64,000 bases of DNA, taken from assembly GCA_043497085.1 (NCBI GenBank), contig JBIEKI010000007.1. One strand, written 5' to 3'. The notes below the pieces were generated by a model. That model was not told the origin of the DNA. It did not search any database and worked only from the letters and a program-made list of their open reading frames with translations. Each line of letters opens with the position of its first letter. Position 1 is the first letter of the stretch. The DNA is from Thalassobacillus sp043497085. GTDB taxonomy: Bacteria; Bacillota; Bacilli; Bacillales; Halobacillaceae. Shown one piece after another: positions 1-9,108 of the stretch. Both the position numbers and the translations under genes were made by a program.

Positions 1-353
1 CCGTTCCTGTCAAAGGCGGATGGCGCATCTATTCCAGCGGGCCTGGCATCTATATGAACCAACTGATCTCCAATTGCCTCGGTATTCGCGAGGAAGGAGG
101 CGACCTTGTCATCGATCCGGTACTTCCGGACGATTTTGACAGATTGACGTTTGATTTCCAATGGCATGATAAAGCGGTCACCTTTGTCTATCACCTTAAC
201 AATGAAGAAAAACATGTCGCCATCAATGGTGAGCCCGTAGAAAAAGCTGAACGGCTCAAGAATGCCTACCGCAAAGGCGGCGTCAGAATCAGCAGCGAGG
301 AAGTCGGAAGTAAACTGGATAAAGAAAGTAATGTAATCGATATTTACCTATAA
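1..353 (+). CDS. Glycoside phosphorylase, GH94 family, C-terminal fragment
   Basis: Only the last ~117 codons are present; the frame is open from base 3 and ends at the TAA at 351-353. The residues GGWRIYSSGPGIYMNQLIS followed by a small beta-rich tail resemble the C-terminal end of GH94 enzymes (cellobiose, chitobiose or 1,2-beta-oligoglucan phosphorylases), which split a beta-glucosidic bond with phosphate, normally in the cytoplasm. The substrate cannot be read from this fragment. It is the first visible gene of a run of six same-strand glycan genes, so it probably processes oligosaccharides released by the downstream enzymes. A hairpin with a T-run follows before the next gene. The family call rests on a short segment. 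Confidence 0.65.
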   Translation, partial: VPVKGGWRIYSSGPGIYMNQLISNCLGIREEGGDLVIDPVLPDDFDRLTFDFQWHDKAVTFVYHLNNEEKHVAINGEPVEKAERLKNAYRKGGVRISSEEVGSKLDKESNVIDIYL

Positions 354-360
354 ATTAGCT

Positions 361-408
361 GATGGAGCCTCCTATTCTGTGAATAGGTGGCCTCATCCAT
401 AATTTTTT
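361..408 (+). terminator. Intercistronic hairpin with T-run
   Basis: An imperfect stem (GATGGAGCC-T-CCTATTC against GAATAGG-T-GGCCTCATC) with a 3-base loop is followed by AATTTTTTC. It lies between the GH94 and GH35 genes and could end or attenuate the upstream transcript, so the GH35 gene may be read through at a lower level. Confidence 0.55.
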
Positions 409-429
409 CACAAGGAGGGGGAAGGTAAC

Positions 430-2844
430 GTGATTGAGATCAAGGATAAACAGATTGTGATTGATGGAGAACCGAAAATTATTATGTGCGGGGAAATCCA
501 TTATTACCGCCTGGATCCTGCAGATTGGCAGGATCGTATTGATAAGCTGAAAGATACCGGATGTAATGCTGTCGCTTCCTATGTTCCCTGGCTTGCCCAT
601 GAGGAATTTGAAGGGGAGATTGATCTGTATGGAAAAACACGGCCGGAATTAGATTTAGCAGGGTTCATCGATTTATGTGCAGAAAATGATCTTTATTTTT
701 TCTTGCGACCAGGGCCATTCATCATGGCAGAAATGAAAAATGAAGGAATCCCTTACTGGGTCATCGACAAGCATCCGGAAATTGTGCCAATAACATGGGA
801 TGGAAAGAAAACATTAGCGAAGACCCTGGATTACATGGCACCGAACTTTTTGAAAGAAACAAAGAAATGGTATCAGGGTGTCATGGAACTCGCTGTTCCT
901 CGGCTGCAAACCAATGGCGGAAACATTATCGGCATCCAGCTGGACAATGAAGTCGGGATGCTTTCCTGGGTCAGTAATTGTCCGGATTTGACCGACCATG
1001 TTATACGTGATTTTGTGGGATGGCTGAAAGAGCGTTATGATGAAGCGGCCATTAAGGAACGTTATCCGTTTCTACTGGAGGACTCCGAAGCGTGTTTTAC
1101 AGCGATACGGTCACCGAAAGAGCAATACGCAGCAGAACTTCATATTGATCTCGGCTATTATATGCGGCACCGCTTCGCCAACTATATAGCAACATTAAGG
1201 GAGTATGCAGAAGCGTTCGGTGTCAAAGGTGTTCCGTTTGTCGTCAACATCCATGGAACAGGGGGCGGCCGGGGTTTCACCTATCCGATTGGCATCAGCC
1301 AGTTGTATGAATCCTATACCCAGGCGCCTGGTTACCTGTCGGGGTCGGACATTTATTTTGGCGACTTGAATATGGAAAGTTTTCAGGATCTTTATTTGAT
1401 CAATGGTTTTATGGATGCTGTCCATAACCCGGACCAGCCGTTGACTTCTGTTGAATTTAATTGTGGGGATGGCAACTTCGGCAACAACTTCAGTGGCCGT
1501 ATGGACCCTTCAGCTTCTGACTTCAAAGCAAGAATGTGCATCGCACAGGGCAATCGTCTGATCAACTATTATCTAATGACTGGAGGAAGAAACTATCGGC
1601 TAAGCGAAAAGCGGGATGACGGCAATGACAGAATCGCTTCCACCGGGGAACGTCATGGTTTTGCTGCCCCTATCAGCCCGGAAGGTGAACTGAATTATAC
1701 GTTCCCGAGAATGGCCCGTTCGATACAAACCATCATGGCGGTTTCCGATAAGCTTGTTGTCATGGAGGAGGAACGTGATGATGTAGCATTCGCCTTCATA
1801 CCGGACTACTATATGACGGAAGCGTGCTATCACGACAGTGTGAAGGTGAGAGAAATCCACCAGAACTTAGCGGCAAACCGATCAACAGCGGCATGGGAAA
1901 ACATGGCCCGCGCCATGCTGCTTGCTGGTTATCGCTATGGTTCCGTAGATATCCAGAATAAAGCCCTGGATGTATTGGAAACGCCTGTACTTGCTATTCC
2001 TTCCGCTCGTTATATGGCGGAGCCTGTGCAGGAAAAACTAGTTGATTATTTAAACAATGGTGGCGGCCTGCTCCTTTACGGGGAAGTCCCTACCCATGAT
2101 ATGGAAGGAAGCCCTTGTAATCTATTGGCGAACGCTTTGGGAGTACAGCCAACGGGGATTAGTCAGGCAGGACCAGCCTATGATTTATCCATTTATGCAG
2201 ATGGCTGGGCAAAAGACCGTGCGGAATTGCGTGTGCATAAAGCCCAGGTCTTTGATATCGCAGAACAAGCCGAGCCATTATTCCGTGTCTATGGAACAGA
2301 TGAGGTGTGCGGTTTTGATACTGAAGCAGGAAAAGGCAGGGCAATCGTGATTGCGGCTCCTTATACGTGTGATATAAACTTTTTCAGAACTGCTATTGAG
2401 AAGCTGGGTGCGAAGGCAAGCCTGACGAATGACAGCAAGTATCATGGCGTATTCATGACGTCTACTGCTACAAAAGAAGGCGAAAGGTTCATTCACCTAC
2501 TTAATTTAGATGGCTTTGATAAAGAGTTGCATGTCTATGAAAAAGGTAATCCGTTGTTTGACGGTCGCAAGCTGGAGTTACACGCGAAGGAAGGATTGAT
2601 GCTTCCTATCGATATGGTATTTGGTGATGTGGAAATCAGTTATTCGACTGCTGAAATAATGAAGGTCGCTGATGATGCTATCCAGTTTCGACTTACCCAG
2701 TCTGAAGATGTGATCGCCTTAAAGACGGATCGTGATATAGGTGCAAGTGAAGATTATACGGTTTATCAAAAAAGCGACGTGACTTATATTCATTCGAAGA
2801 AGCATGCGAAAGTGGATGATCGACTAGTGGTGAAGTTTCTATAG
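430..2844 (+). CDS. Beta-galactosidase-like glycoside hydrolase, GH35 family
   Basis: An 804-residue protein beginning with the GH35 barrel signature (GEIHYYRLDPADWQDRIDKL, then CNAVASYVPW and LRPGPFIMAEM). The expected acid/base glutamate is E174 in QLDNEVG. E342 in SVEFN sits where the nucleophile is expected, although the local sequence differs from classical GH35. There is no signal peptide, so it probably acts on imported oligosaccharides. The start is GTG at 430, set by AAGGAGGGGG about 9 bases upstream; the region before it lies in the terminator-like hairpin. The C-terminal ~250 residues look like accessory beta-sandwich domains. GH35 enzymes usually release terminal beta-galactose, but the divergent catalytic context means another beta-linked sugar is possible. 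Confidence 0.8.
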   Translation: MIEIKDKQIVIDGEPKIIMCGEIHYYRLDPADWQDRIDKLKDTGCNAVASYVPWLAHEEFEGEIDLYGKTRPELDLAGFIDLCAENDLYFFLRPGPFIMAEMKNEGIPYWVIDKHPEIVPITWDGKKTLAKTLDYMAPNFLKETKKWYQGVMELAVPRLQTNGGNIIGIQLDNEVGMLSWVSNCPDLTDHVIRDFVGWLKERYDEAAIKERYPFLLEDSEACFTAIRSPKEQYAAELHIDLGYYMRHRFANYIATLREYAEAFGVKGVPFVVNIHGTGGGRGFTYPIGISQLYESYTQAPGYLSGSDIYFGDLNMESFQDLYLINGFMDAVHNPDQPLTSVEFNCGDGNFGNNFSGRMDPSASDFKARMCIAQGNRLINYYLMTGGRNYRLSEKRDDGNDRIASTGERHGFAAPISPEGELNYTFPRMARSIQTIMAVSDKLVVMEEERDDVAFAFIPDYYMTEACYHDSVKVREIHQNLAANRSTAAWENMARAMLLAGYRYGSVDIQNKALDVLETPVLAIPSARYMAEPVQEKLVDYLNNGGGLLLYGEVPTHDMEGSPCNLLANALGVQPTGISQAGPAYDLSIYADGWAKDRAELRVHKAQVFDIAEQAEPLFRVYGTDEVCGFDTEAGKGRAIVIAAPYTCDINFFRTAIEKLGAKASLTNDSKYHGVFMTSTATKEGERFIHLLNLDGFDKELHVYEKGNPLFDGRKLELHAKEGLMLPIDMVFGDVEISYSTAEIMKVADDAIQFRLTQSEDVIALKTDRDIGASEDYTVYQKSDVTYIHSKKHAKVDDRLVVKFL

Positions 2845-2895
2845 TTTCAGAGTATTTCGGTTTAATTATAGAAAGTAATAGAAAGGAAGATTACT

Positions 2896-4368
2896 ATGAA
2901 AATCCTTTACATTGATATTGATTCTCTCCGTCCAGACCACCTGGGAGTGTATGGCTATCACCGGAACACATCACCGAATATTGATCGCATCGCAGAAAAA
3001 GGGGTAAGGTTCACTAATTATTACGCATCCGATGCACCCTGCGCCCCGTCACGAAATGCCATGTTCAATTCGAGGTTCGGTATCCATACCGGGTCGATCA
3101 ACCATGGCGGATTGAATGCAGACGTTCAGCCGATCGGGATAGATCGTCCCTTCAACCATCACCATAGTCCCTATCAGGCTTGGGTGGAGGAACTTCGCTT
3201 CAAAGGTCACCATACCGCTATGATCAGTCCGTTTCCTGGCCGTCATGCCAAGTGGAACGTGCTGGAAGGGTTCCTCGAAATGCATGATACAGGCAAGCAT
3301 GCCGGAGAAACAGCTGGAGATGTTTCATCCGAGGCATTGAGATGGATCAAAGGAAGAGGTACGGAAAAAGAAGACTGGTTCTTGTATTTGAATTTCTGGG
3401 ACCCCCATACGCCTTACCGCACACCTGAAGAATACGGCAATCCATTTGAAAAAGATCCGGCCCCAGATTGGCTCACTGATGAAATGATCGCGGAACACCG
3501 GGAAAGCTTCGGCCCGATGAGCGCCCGGGAAATTCCATCCAATCACTTGATGCCGAATCTTCCAGAGGAAATTACCTCTGTCGAAGATTTTAAACAATGG
3601 ATCGATGGATATGATACCGCGATCCGTCACGTGGACGATCATATCGGCATGCTGCTTGATGCCCTGGAAGAAGAGGGAATGTTAGAAGAGACGATGATTA
3701 TCATTTCTGCCGATCATGGGGAAAACCAGGGTGAGCTGAATGTTTACGGTGATCACCAGACGGCAGACCATATTACCAGCCGGATCCCGTTGATCATGTC
3801 AGGACCAGATCTAAAAGAAGGACATGTCGATGAGGACTTCCATTATCAGATTGATATTGGCCCGACAGTGACAGAACTTGTTGGAGGGGAATTGCGTGAT
3901 CGATGGGACGGCACGAGTTTTCTGCCTGCCATTACAAAAGGAGAAGAAGCAGGACGTCCTTACCTTGTCGTCAGTCAGGCGGCATGGAGCTGTCAGCGAG
4001 GTGTCCGTTTCGATAATTGGATCTTGATTCGGACTTACCATGATGGATTAAAAGACTTCCCTGAGCTAATGCTGTTTGATATCGAAAATGATCCCCATGA
4101 AACTACCAATCTAGCTAATGAAAAGCCGGAAATAGTAGGAGAAGGCTTACGGCTGCTGGATGAGTGGGTAACTGAGCAGATGGCGAGCTCCGATTCACCA
4201 ACCGATCCGATGTGGAATGTCATCCATGAGGGAGGACCTTTTCATACGAGAGGCAATTATCATAATTATGTAGAAAGACTTCGGAAAGAAGGCCGTAATG
4301 ATGCGGCAGACCGTTTGGAACAACGCCATCAAAAATTTCAAAAGATCTATAATAGATTAAGGGAGTAG
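2896..4368 (+). CDS. Type I sulfatase (formylglycine-dependent)
   Basis: A 490-residue sulfatase of the alkaline phosphatase superfamily. The N-terminus carries the metal-binding DIDSLRPDH segment, and C49-A50-P51-S52-R53 is an exact CXPXR motif, whose cysteine becomes formylglycine. A second metal-ligand segment is ISADHGENQGE near the middle. No signal peptide is seen, so it is probably cytoplasmic. The start ATG at 2896 follows GAAAGGAAGA. It should hydrolyse sulfate esters on a carbohydrate fed by the surrounding glycosidases; some members of this family act on phosphodiesters instead. The formylglycine-generating enzyme needed for its activation is encoded at the end of the same operon. 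Confidence 0.88.
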   Translation: MKILYIDIDSLRPDHLGVYGYHRNTSPNIDRIAEKGVRFTNYYASDAPCAPSRNAMFNSRFGIHTGSINHGGLNADVQPIGIDRPFNHHHSPYQAWVEELRFKGHHTAMISPFPGRHAKWNVLEGFLEMHDTGKHAGETAGDVSSEALRWIKGRGTEKEDWFLYLNFWDPHTPYRTPEEYGNPFEKDPAPDWLTDEMIAEHRESFGPMSAREIPSNHLMPNLPEEITSVEDFKQWIDGYDTAIRHVDDHIGMLLDALEEEGMLEETMIIISADHGENQGELNVYGDHQTADHITSRIPLIMSGPDLKEGHVDEDFHYQIDIGPTVTELVGGELRDRWDGTSFLPAITKGEEAGRPYLVVSQAAWSCQRGVRFDNWILIRTYHDGLKDFPELMLFDIENDPHETTNLANEKPEIVGEGLRLLDEWVTEQMASSDSPTDPMWNVIHEGGPFHTRGNYHNYVERLRKEGRNDAADRLEQRHQKFQKIYNRLRE

Positions 4369-4375
4369 TGGACTT

Positions 4376-5665
4376 GTGACGAAAACGACAGAGTTTTATA
4401 CAAAGTTGCCAGAACAAGTAAAAGATTTTTTCGACCGACAATATGAAGATTCCTATCGCCTGTTGGATGCATCCCGTCACCCTAAGACGGGGCTGTATGC
4501 AGATAGTTACCGAACATTGGAGGACAACCCGGAATCGAAATCTTCGATAGCTGCTACAGGTGTAGGCTTGATCGGCCTGTGTGTCGCTGATATGGAAGGC
4601 TGGGATAACCAAGCCGCAGAAAAAGCTATGTTAACAATAAAAACTGCTCTCGGGAAAACGAAAGGCTGCCAGCCCGCGCGTGATGAGCAAACCTGGTTTT
4701 TCGCTCACTTTGTAGATATGGAGACAGGGGAGAATCTGCATTCTGAAATTTCGACGATTGATACTTCTTTGTTAGTTGCCGGAGCCCTTTTTGCAGGCCA
4801 GCATTTTAAGGACACAGAGCCTGAAATTGACGCTTTGGCAAGTGAACTTTTGAATCAAATCGACTGGAGCGTAGTAGTCGCTGATATCGAGACCGGATCG
4901 ATCCATATGGTTGTGAAGGACGGCGAAGGAACCTTGCCGCTTCCGGCTTATAATGAATATGTTTTAGTAGCCCATCTGGCCATGTTGGGTCAGCCTGATA
5001 ACAAAGCTGTTCAGGACTTGTGGCAAAACAACTTTTCCGAAGAAAAAATGACCGACTTGCCGCAAGTCGACTTCCGCGGCTTTTCAGTCCTGACAGATAC
5101 CAACGGGGAACATGGAAAAGATTCGTTCCTGTCATCGTTTGTCCATCAATTTCCATTCTACCTTGTGCCGGAATACGCGGAAAGCGCTGTTTACCGGGAG
5201 TTTTACCACAATGCCTGCATGGCCGATCGCTTAAAATGGAAAGAGCGAGCTGATGTGCCATCCTATGTATGGGGATATGGTGCCGGCCCTAACGATGGGT
5301 TGCACGGCGGATACCATGCTGATCAGGTCAATAACTCACCAGGGGATATAGCTTCCGCCTATATCGTGGGAGGTTTTCTCCCGGTCTATCCTGGGGGAAT
5401 CTATGATTTATATGCACTCTATCAAAATCATCTGCCATATGACCGGTACACGAATGAGGAAGACAAAGAAGATGAGAAAAAACTTCGTGCCGCCTATCGC
5501 TATGGATTACACCGCTATTCCTGGTGGCATCTCAATCAGCCCGATCGCTGGTATCCAGCCAAGGTTACGTTGATCGATTGGAGTTCGATGCTATATGGAT
5601 TCACGGCTTTCAAACGCGGGATGTCATTTTTTACAACTCGATTGAAGAGCAAGGTAAATGAATAG
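4376..5665 (+). CDS. Glucan hydrolase-like protein, PF10091 (glycoamylase)/GH144-related
   Basis: A 429-residue protein with the pattern of the PF10091 (alpha/alpha)6-barrel group: SSIAATGVGLIGLC near residue 53, then a Trp/Phe-rich segment, SEISTIDTSLLVAGALFAGQ, LPAYNEYVLVAHLA and a late GYGAGPNDGLHGGYH segment. This group includes GH144 endo-beta-1,2-glucanases and a domain of cyclic beta-1,2-glucan synthases; that is family knowledge, and the substrate here is inferred only as a beta-glucan. There is no signal peptide. It begins at GTG 4376, 7 bases after the sulfatase stop, with GGGAG upstream, so the two are translationally close. Possible pairing with the GH94 phosphorylase (some GH94 enzymes act on beta-1,2-oligoglucans) is suggestive only. 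Confidence 0.6.
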   Translation: MTKTTEFYTKLPEQVKDFFDRQYEDSYRLLDASRHPKTGLYADSYRTLEDNPESKSSIAATGVGLIGLCVADMEGWDNQAAEKAMLTIKTALGKTKGCQPARDEQTWFFAHFVDMETGENLHSEISTIDTSLLVAGALFAGQHFKDTEPEIDALASELLNQIDWSVVVADIETGSIHMVVKDGEGTLPLPAYNEYVLVAHLAMLGQPDNKAVQDLWQNNFSEEKMTDLPQVDFRGFSVLTDTNGEHGKDSFLSSFVHQFPFYLVPEYAESAVYREFYHNACMADRLKWKERADVPSYVWGYGAGPNDGLHGGYHADQVNNSPGDIASAYIVGGFLPVYPGGIYDLYALYQNHLPYDRYTNEEDKEDEKKLRAAYRYGLHRYSWWHLNQPDRWYPAKVTLIDWSSMLYGFTAFKRGMSFFTTRLKSKVNE

Positions 5666-5673
5666 GAGATAGT

Positions 5674-5720
5674 GTTCCATTACCCTAACTGCCCCACTCC
5701 TCGAAGTAGGGTAATGGAAC
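5674..5720. repeat. Perfect 13-bp inverted repeat
   Basis: GTTCCATTACCCT (5674-5686) and its exact reverse complement AGGGTAATGGAAC (5708-5720) flank a 21-base loop between the PF10091 gene and the EEP gene. No T-run follows, so it is not a classical terminator. It could be an mRNA processing or stabilising stem, or a protein-binding dyad. Confidence 0.6.
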
Positions 5721-5762
5721 CCATCTGCTTTTAGTATCAAATGTTGGAAGGTGGGTGTGCAA

Positions 5763-6557
5763 ATGGATATGAAACTAGTAACATTCAACTTAAGGGTAGA
5801 TCTCCCCCAGGATGGTGAAAATTCCTGGGCTAATAGGATAGACAAAGCAGTCAAAATGATTCGAAAGCATGAACCGGTGGTGTTCGGAGCACAGGAAGCT
5901 TTATTACCGATGATCCAAGACCTGGAAGAAGCCTTATCTCACTATTGCTGGATTGGGGAAGGCAGGCGAGGCGGGATGAGCGATGAATTCTGTCCGATAT
6001 TTTATGATTATCGTAAGCTGGAGATGGTAGACTCAGGACAATTCTGGCTCTCTGAACAGCCGGAGGTCCCTGACAGCGTCAGCTGGAAAAGTGACTTTCC
6101 AAGGATATGTACCTGGGGGGTTTTTCGATTTGTAGAGATACCACATAAGGAATTTATTGTTTATAACACCCACCTTGACCATGTGAGCCAGCAGGCGAGG
6201 GAAAATGGCATCGTTTTGATTTGGGAAAGGCTTCGTAGCCATTACATAGAAAAGAAAGTCCCGATTGTTTTGATGGGGGATCTGAATAGTAAACCTGATA
6301 ATAAAGTAGTTCAATTTTTACGCGGGAAATTATCACTTAAAGGAGATACGTGCCAATTGCAGGATGCTTATCACTGGCTGGATGGTAAACCCGGACGGAC
6401 ATTCCACGAGTTTGAAGGTGGTACGGAAGGGGAGCCGATCGATTATGTTTTTAGCGCCCAAGAGATCGAGGTAATAAAAACAGAGATTGATAGAACTTCC
6501 TATGATGGCAGGTTTCCATCCGATCATTACCCAGTCATTACTCACGTGTCATTTTAG
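5763..6557 (+). CDS. Endonuclease/exonuclease/phosphatase (EEP) family hydrolase
   Basis: A 264-residue protein of the metal-dependent EEP fold. Motifs in order are VTFNLRVD near the N-terminus, the metal-binding glutamate in GAQEA, NTHLDHVS in the middle, GDLNSKPDN, and the terminal SDHYPVI. EEP enzymes cleave phosphodiesters or phosphomonoesters of many substrates. Within a glycan operon this suggests removal of a phosphate-linked substituent, but DNA or nucleotide substrates cannot be excluded. The start ATG at 5763 is chosen because GGAAGGTGGG lies 8 bases upstream; GTG 5751 sits inside that ribosome binding site. No signal peptide. Confidence 0.75.
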   Translation: MDMKLVTFNLRVDLPQDGENSWANRIDKAVKMIRKHEPVVFGAQEALLPMIQDLEEALSHYCWIGEGRRGGMSDEFCPIFYDYRKLEMVDSGQFWLSEQPEVPDSVSWKSDFPRICTWGVFRFVEIPHKEFIVYNTHLDHVSQQARENGIVLIWERLRSHYIEKKVPIVLMGDLNSKPDNKVVQFLRGKLSLKGDTCQLQDAYHWLDGKPGRTFHEFEGGTEGEPIDYVFSAQEIEVIKTEIDRTSYDGRFPSDHYPVITHVSF

Positions 6558-6587
6558 GAAAATGCATCATGAAAGGAGGAGATAATC

Positions 6588-7529
6588 ATGAGGGAAGAAC
6601 CGAAAAACAAACCATCCTGTTGTGCAGCGAGCAGGGCTGATTCTGATGCAACATCACCCGAAGTACGCACGAGCAATGCTCGGAGTACTACAGAAGAAAC
6701 CAAGTTTAAGGATAAAATGGTATTCTTGCCCGCTGGTGACTTTTTAATGGGAACGGATGATAAAGAAGGAGTTCCGGGGGATGGGGAAGGTCCCGTAAGA
6801 AAAGTGACAGTAGATTCTTTTTATATGGATAGCCATACCGTGACTAATAGAGAATTCCAGCAATTTGCAGAGGAAACCGGATATAAGACAGAAGCTGAAC
6901 AATATGGCTGGTCATTTGTTTTTTACCAGTTCGTCCCTGATGATTTTCCCTATAAGGTACAACAAGTGCCAAATACTCCATGGTGGCTCGCAACAGAAGG
7001 AGCCTTCTGGTTCCAGCCTGAAGGACCTGGTTCTACGATTAAGGAACGGATGGACCACCCAGTCATCCATGTATCCTGGAACGATGCGGTTGCTTTTTGT
7101 GATTGGGCCGGGAAGCGGTTGCCTACCGAAGCAGAATGGGAATATGCAGCGCGTGGAGGATTGGAACAAAAACGCTATCCATGGGGGGACGAGCTGACTC
7201 CAAATGGGGAACATTACTGTAACATCTGGCAGGGCAAATTTCCAAAAGAAAATACCAAAGAAGATGGATACATGGGAACAGCCCCAGTTACAGCTTTTCC
7301 GGCTAACGGTTTTGGACTCTACCAAGTGTCAGGAAATGTATGGGAGTGGTGCTCGGATTCTTTTCAGAGCAAGGGACGTGCTACTTCACCATCATCTAAA
7401 GTGATGCGGGGAGGTTCCTATCTTTGTCATAAATCCTACTGCAATCGTTATCGTGTAGCGGCGCGCACCTCTAACACGGTTGATAGTTCTACAGGTAATA
7501 TCGGGTTTCGTTGTGTAATGGATAGATAA
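6588..7529 (+). CDS. Formylglycine-generating enzyme (sulfatase-activating)
   Basis: A 313-residue FGE-sulfatase-domain protein that oxidises the sulfatase CXPXR cysteine to formylglycine using oxygen. The domain begins at MVFLPAGDFLMGTDD (residue ~45) and includes VSGNVWEWCSD. Near the C-terminus C280 and C285 in LCHKSYCNRYR have the five-residue spacing of the catalytic, copper-binding pair of aerobic FGEs, and GFRCV closes the domain. The start ATG has AAAGGAGGAG upstream. Its place in the same operon as the Cys-type sulfatase supports a dedicated maturation role. Oddly, the N-terminal tail carries C12-A-A-S-R16, itself a CXAXR-like substrate motif. A terminator follows. Confidence 0.88.
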   Translation: MREEPKNKPSCCAASRADSDATSPEVRTSNARSTTEETKFKDKMVFLPAGDFLMGTDDKEGVPGDGEGPVRKVTVDSFYMDSHTVTNREFQQFAEETGYKTEAEQYGWSFVFYQFVPDDFPYKVQQVPNTPWWLATEGAFWFQPEGPGSTIKERMDHPVIHVSWNDAVAFCDWAGKRLPTEAEWEYAARGGLEQKRYPWGDELTPNGEHYCNIWQGKFPKENTKEDGYMGTAPVTAFPANGFGLYQVSGNVWEWCSDSFQSKGRATSPSSKVMRGGSYLCHKSYCNRYRVAARTSNTVDSSTGNIGFRCVMDR

Positions 7530-7587
7530 CTTTGATGATTCAGGAAAAGACTTATCAGCGATTGAAAGTTTGTTAAAGAACACAGAG

Positions 7588-7628
7588 AAAAAGTGGGCTT
7601 CCAGCACGTGGATGCCCACTTTTTATTA
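7588..7628. terminator. Bidirectional intrinsic terminator
   Basis: A perfect stem, AAAAAGTGGGC against GCCCACTTTTT, with A and T runs on opposite sides serves the convergent FGE gene and 6-phospho-beta-glucosidase gene. Confidence 0.85.
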
Positions 7629-9089
7629 TTTCAATTTTTTCATCAATGGTTCTAATTCTTCGCCGTTGGTTGCGATGACACGTTTATACCATTCGAAGGA
7701 ATCCTTCTTCGTACGTTTCATGGTGCCGTTTCCTTCATTATCACGATCGACATGGATCATCCCGTAGCGTTTTTTCATTTCGCCTGTCGTGAATGAAACG
7801 ATATCGATGATGCCCCATGGTGTGTAGCCAAGGAGATCGACGCCATCATAAATAACGGCTTTTTCAAGCTCTTCGATGTGTGCTTTCAGGTAATTGATGC
7901 GATCCTGGTCGTGGATAGAACCATCTGCTTCGATCGTATCAACAGCGCCAAAGCCATTTTCAACGATAAAAAGTGGAATCTGGTAGCGATCGTACAAGCG
8001 GTTCAACGCGTAACGTAATCCAACCGGGTCGATGGTCCAGCCCCAGTCGCTCGCTTTCAGGTAAGGATTTTCTACGCCATTTGGCAAGGCTCCATTTACT
8101 ATATCTCCGGTATTATCTTTTTTAACATCACTTTTCACCGTGGTAGACATGTAGTAGCTGAAGCCAAGGTAATCAACCGTACCGTTTTGCAAAATCTTAT
8201 CATCGCCATCTTCGAACTTGATGTCGAAACTTTCCCGTTCAAATTCCTTTAACGCATAGTTTGGATAGTAACCGCGAACCTGAACATCCGGAAAGAAATA
8301 ACGCTGTCGCATCAGTTCTTCGGCCAGCATGACATCTTCAGGGTTAGAGGAATAAGGGTAGATTGGCACATGGGATACCATCGCACCAATCTCGAAATCC
8401 GAATTGATTTCTTTCCCTTTTGCTACAGCGAGGGCGCTCGCGAGCAGCTCATGGTGACCCGCCTGGTACATCACTTCTTTTGCGTTTTCGCCTTCGTTTA
8501 CGGTAACGCCTGAATTGGTCCATAAGAACAATGGATTGTCGACATCCATTTTGTTGTTGATTTCGTTAAACGTCATCCAGTATTTCACTTTATTTTTGTA
8601 ACGGTTAAAGCAAGTCTCGGCGAACTTTTCGAAAAAGCCGACGACCTTTCTGCTGCGGAAACCGCCATATTCTCTCGCTAAATGAAGCGGCATTTCGAAG
8701 TGGGACAGGGTGATGACCGGTTCGATGCCATGTTTAATCAGTTCATCGAAAACATCATCATAGAATTGCAGTCCTTCTTCATTTGGTTCGTCCTCATCAC
8801 CGTTCGGAAAAATACGGCTCCAGCCAATCGAGGTGCGCAGGCATTTCAACCCCATTTCTGCGAATAGCGCGATGTCTTCTTTATAGTGATGGTAAAAATC
8901 GATTGCTTCGTGGTTTGGATAGAACTCATCTTCTTCAATCGTTTGGGTGATTTTCCGTGGTACCCCGTGGGCTCCTGCCGTCATGACGTCGACGACGCTC
9001 GGCCCTTTACCGCCTTTATTCCATCCGCCTTCAAACTGATGGGCGGCTAATGCGCCGCCCCATAAGAAATCTTTCGGCATGTTTTTCAT
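7626..9089 (-). CDS. 6-phospho-beta-glucosidase, GH1 family
   Basis: A 487-residue cytoplasmic enzyme that hydrolyses phosphorylated beta-glucosides delivered by the adjacent PTS. GH1 signatures are FLWGGALAAHQFEGGW at the N-terminus, E176 (acid/base) in TFNEINN, E377 (nucleophile) in IVENGFG, and LLGYTPWGIIDIVS near the end. The start ATG at 9089 is chosen because AAAGGAGG lies 9 bases upstream and MKNMPKDFLWGG is the normal family N-terminus; upstream in-frame codons overlap the PTS gene. It follows the PTS gene by 19 bases and is surely co-transcribed. Length matches the family. Confidence 0.93.
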   Translation of the reverse strand: MKNMPKDFLWGGALAAHQFEGGWNKGGKGPSVVDVMTAGAHGVPRKITQTIEEDEFYPNHEAIDFYHHYKEDIALFAEMGLKCLRTSIGWSRIFPNGDEDEPNEEGLQFYDDVFDELIKHGIEPVITLSHFEMPLHLAREYGGFRSRKVVGFFEKFAETCFNRYKNKVKYWMTFNEINNKMDVDNPLFLWTNSGVTVNEGENAKEVMYQAGHHELLASALAVAKGKEINSDFEIGAMVSHVPIYPYSSNPEDVMLAEELMRQRYFFPDVQVRGYYPNYALKEFERESFDIKFEDGDDKILQNGTVDYLGFSYYMSTTVKSDVKKDNTGDIVNGALPNGVENPYLKASDWGWTIDPVGLRYALNRLYDRYQIPLFIVENGFGAVDTIEADGSIHDQDRINYLKAHIEELEKAVIYDGVDLLGYTPWGIIDIVSFTTGEMKKRYGMIHVDRDNEGNGTMKRTKKDSFEWYKRVIATNGEELEPLMKKLK

Positions 9090-9108
9090 CGTAATCATCC
9101 TCCTTTTT

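Noticed and set aside
4806..5261. 151-codon reading frame opposite the PF10091 gene
   Set aside because: Lies entirely within a clear coding gene and shows no ribosome binding site or family pattern.
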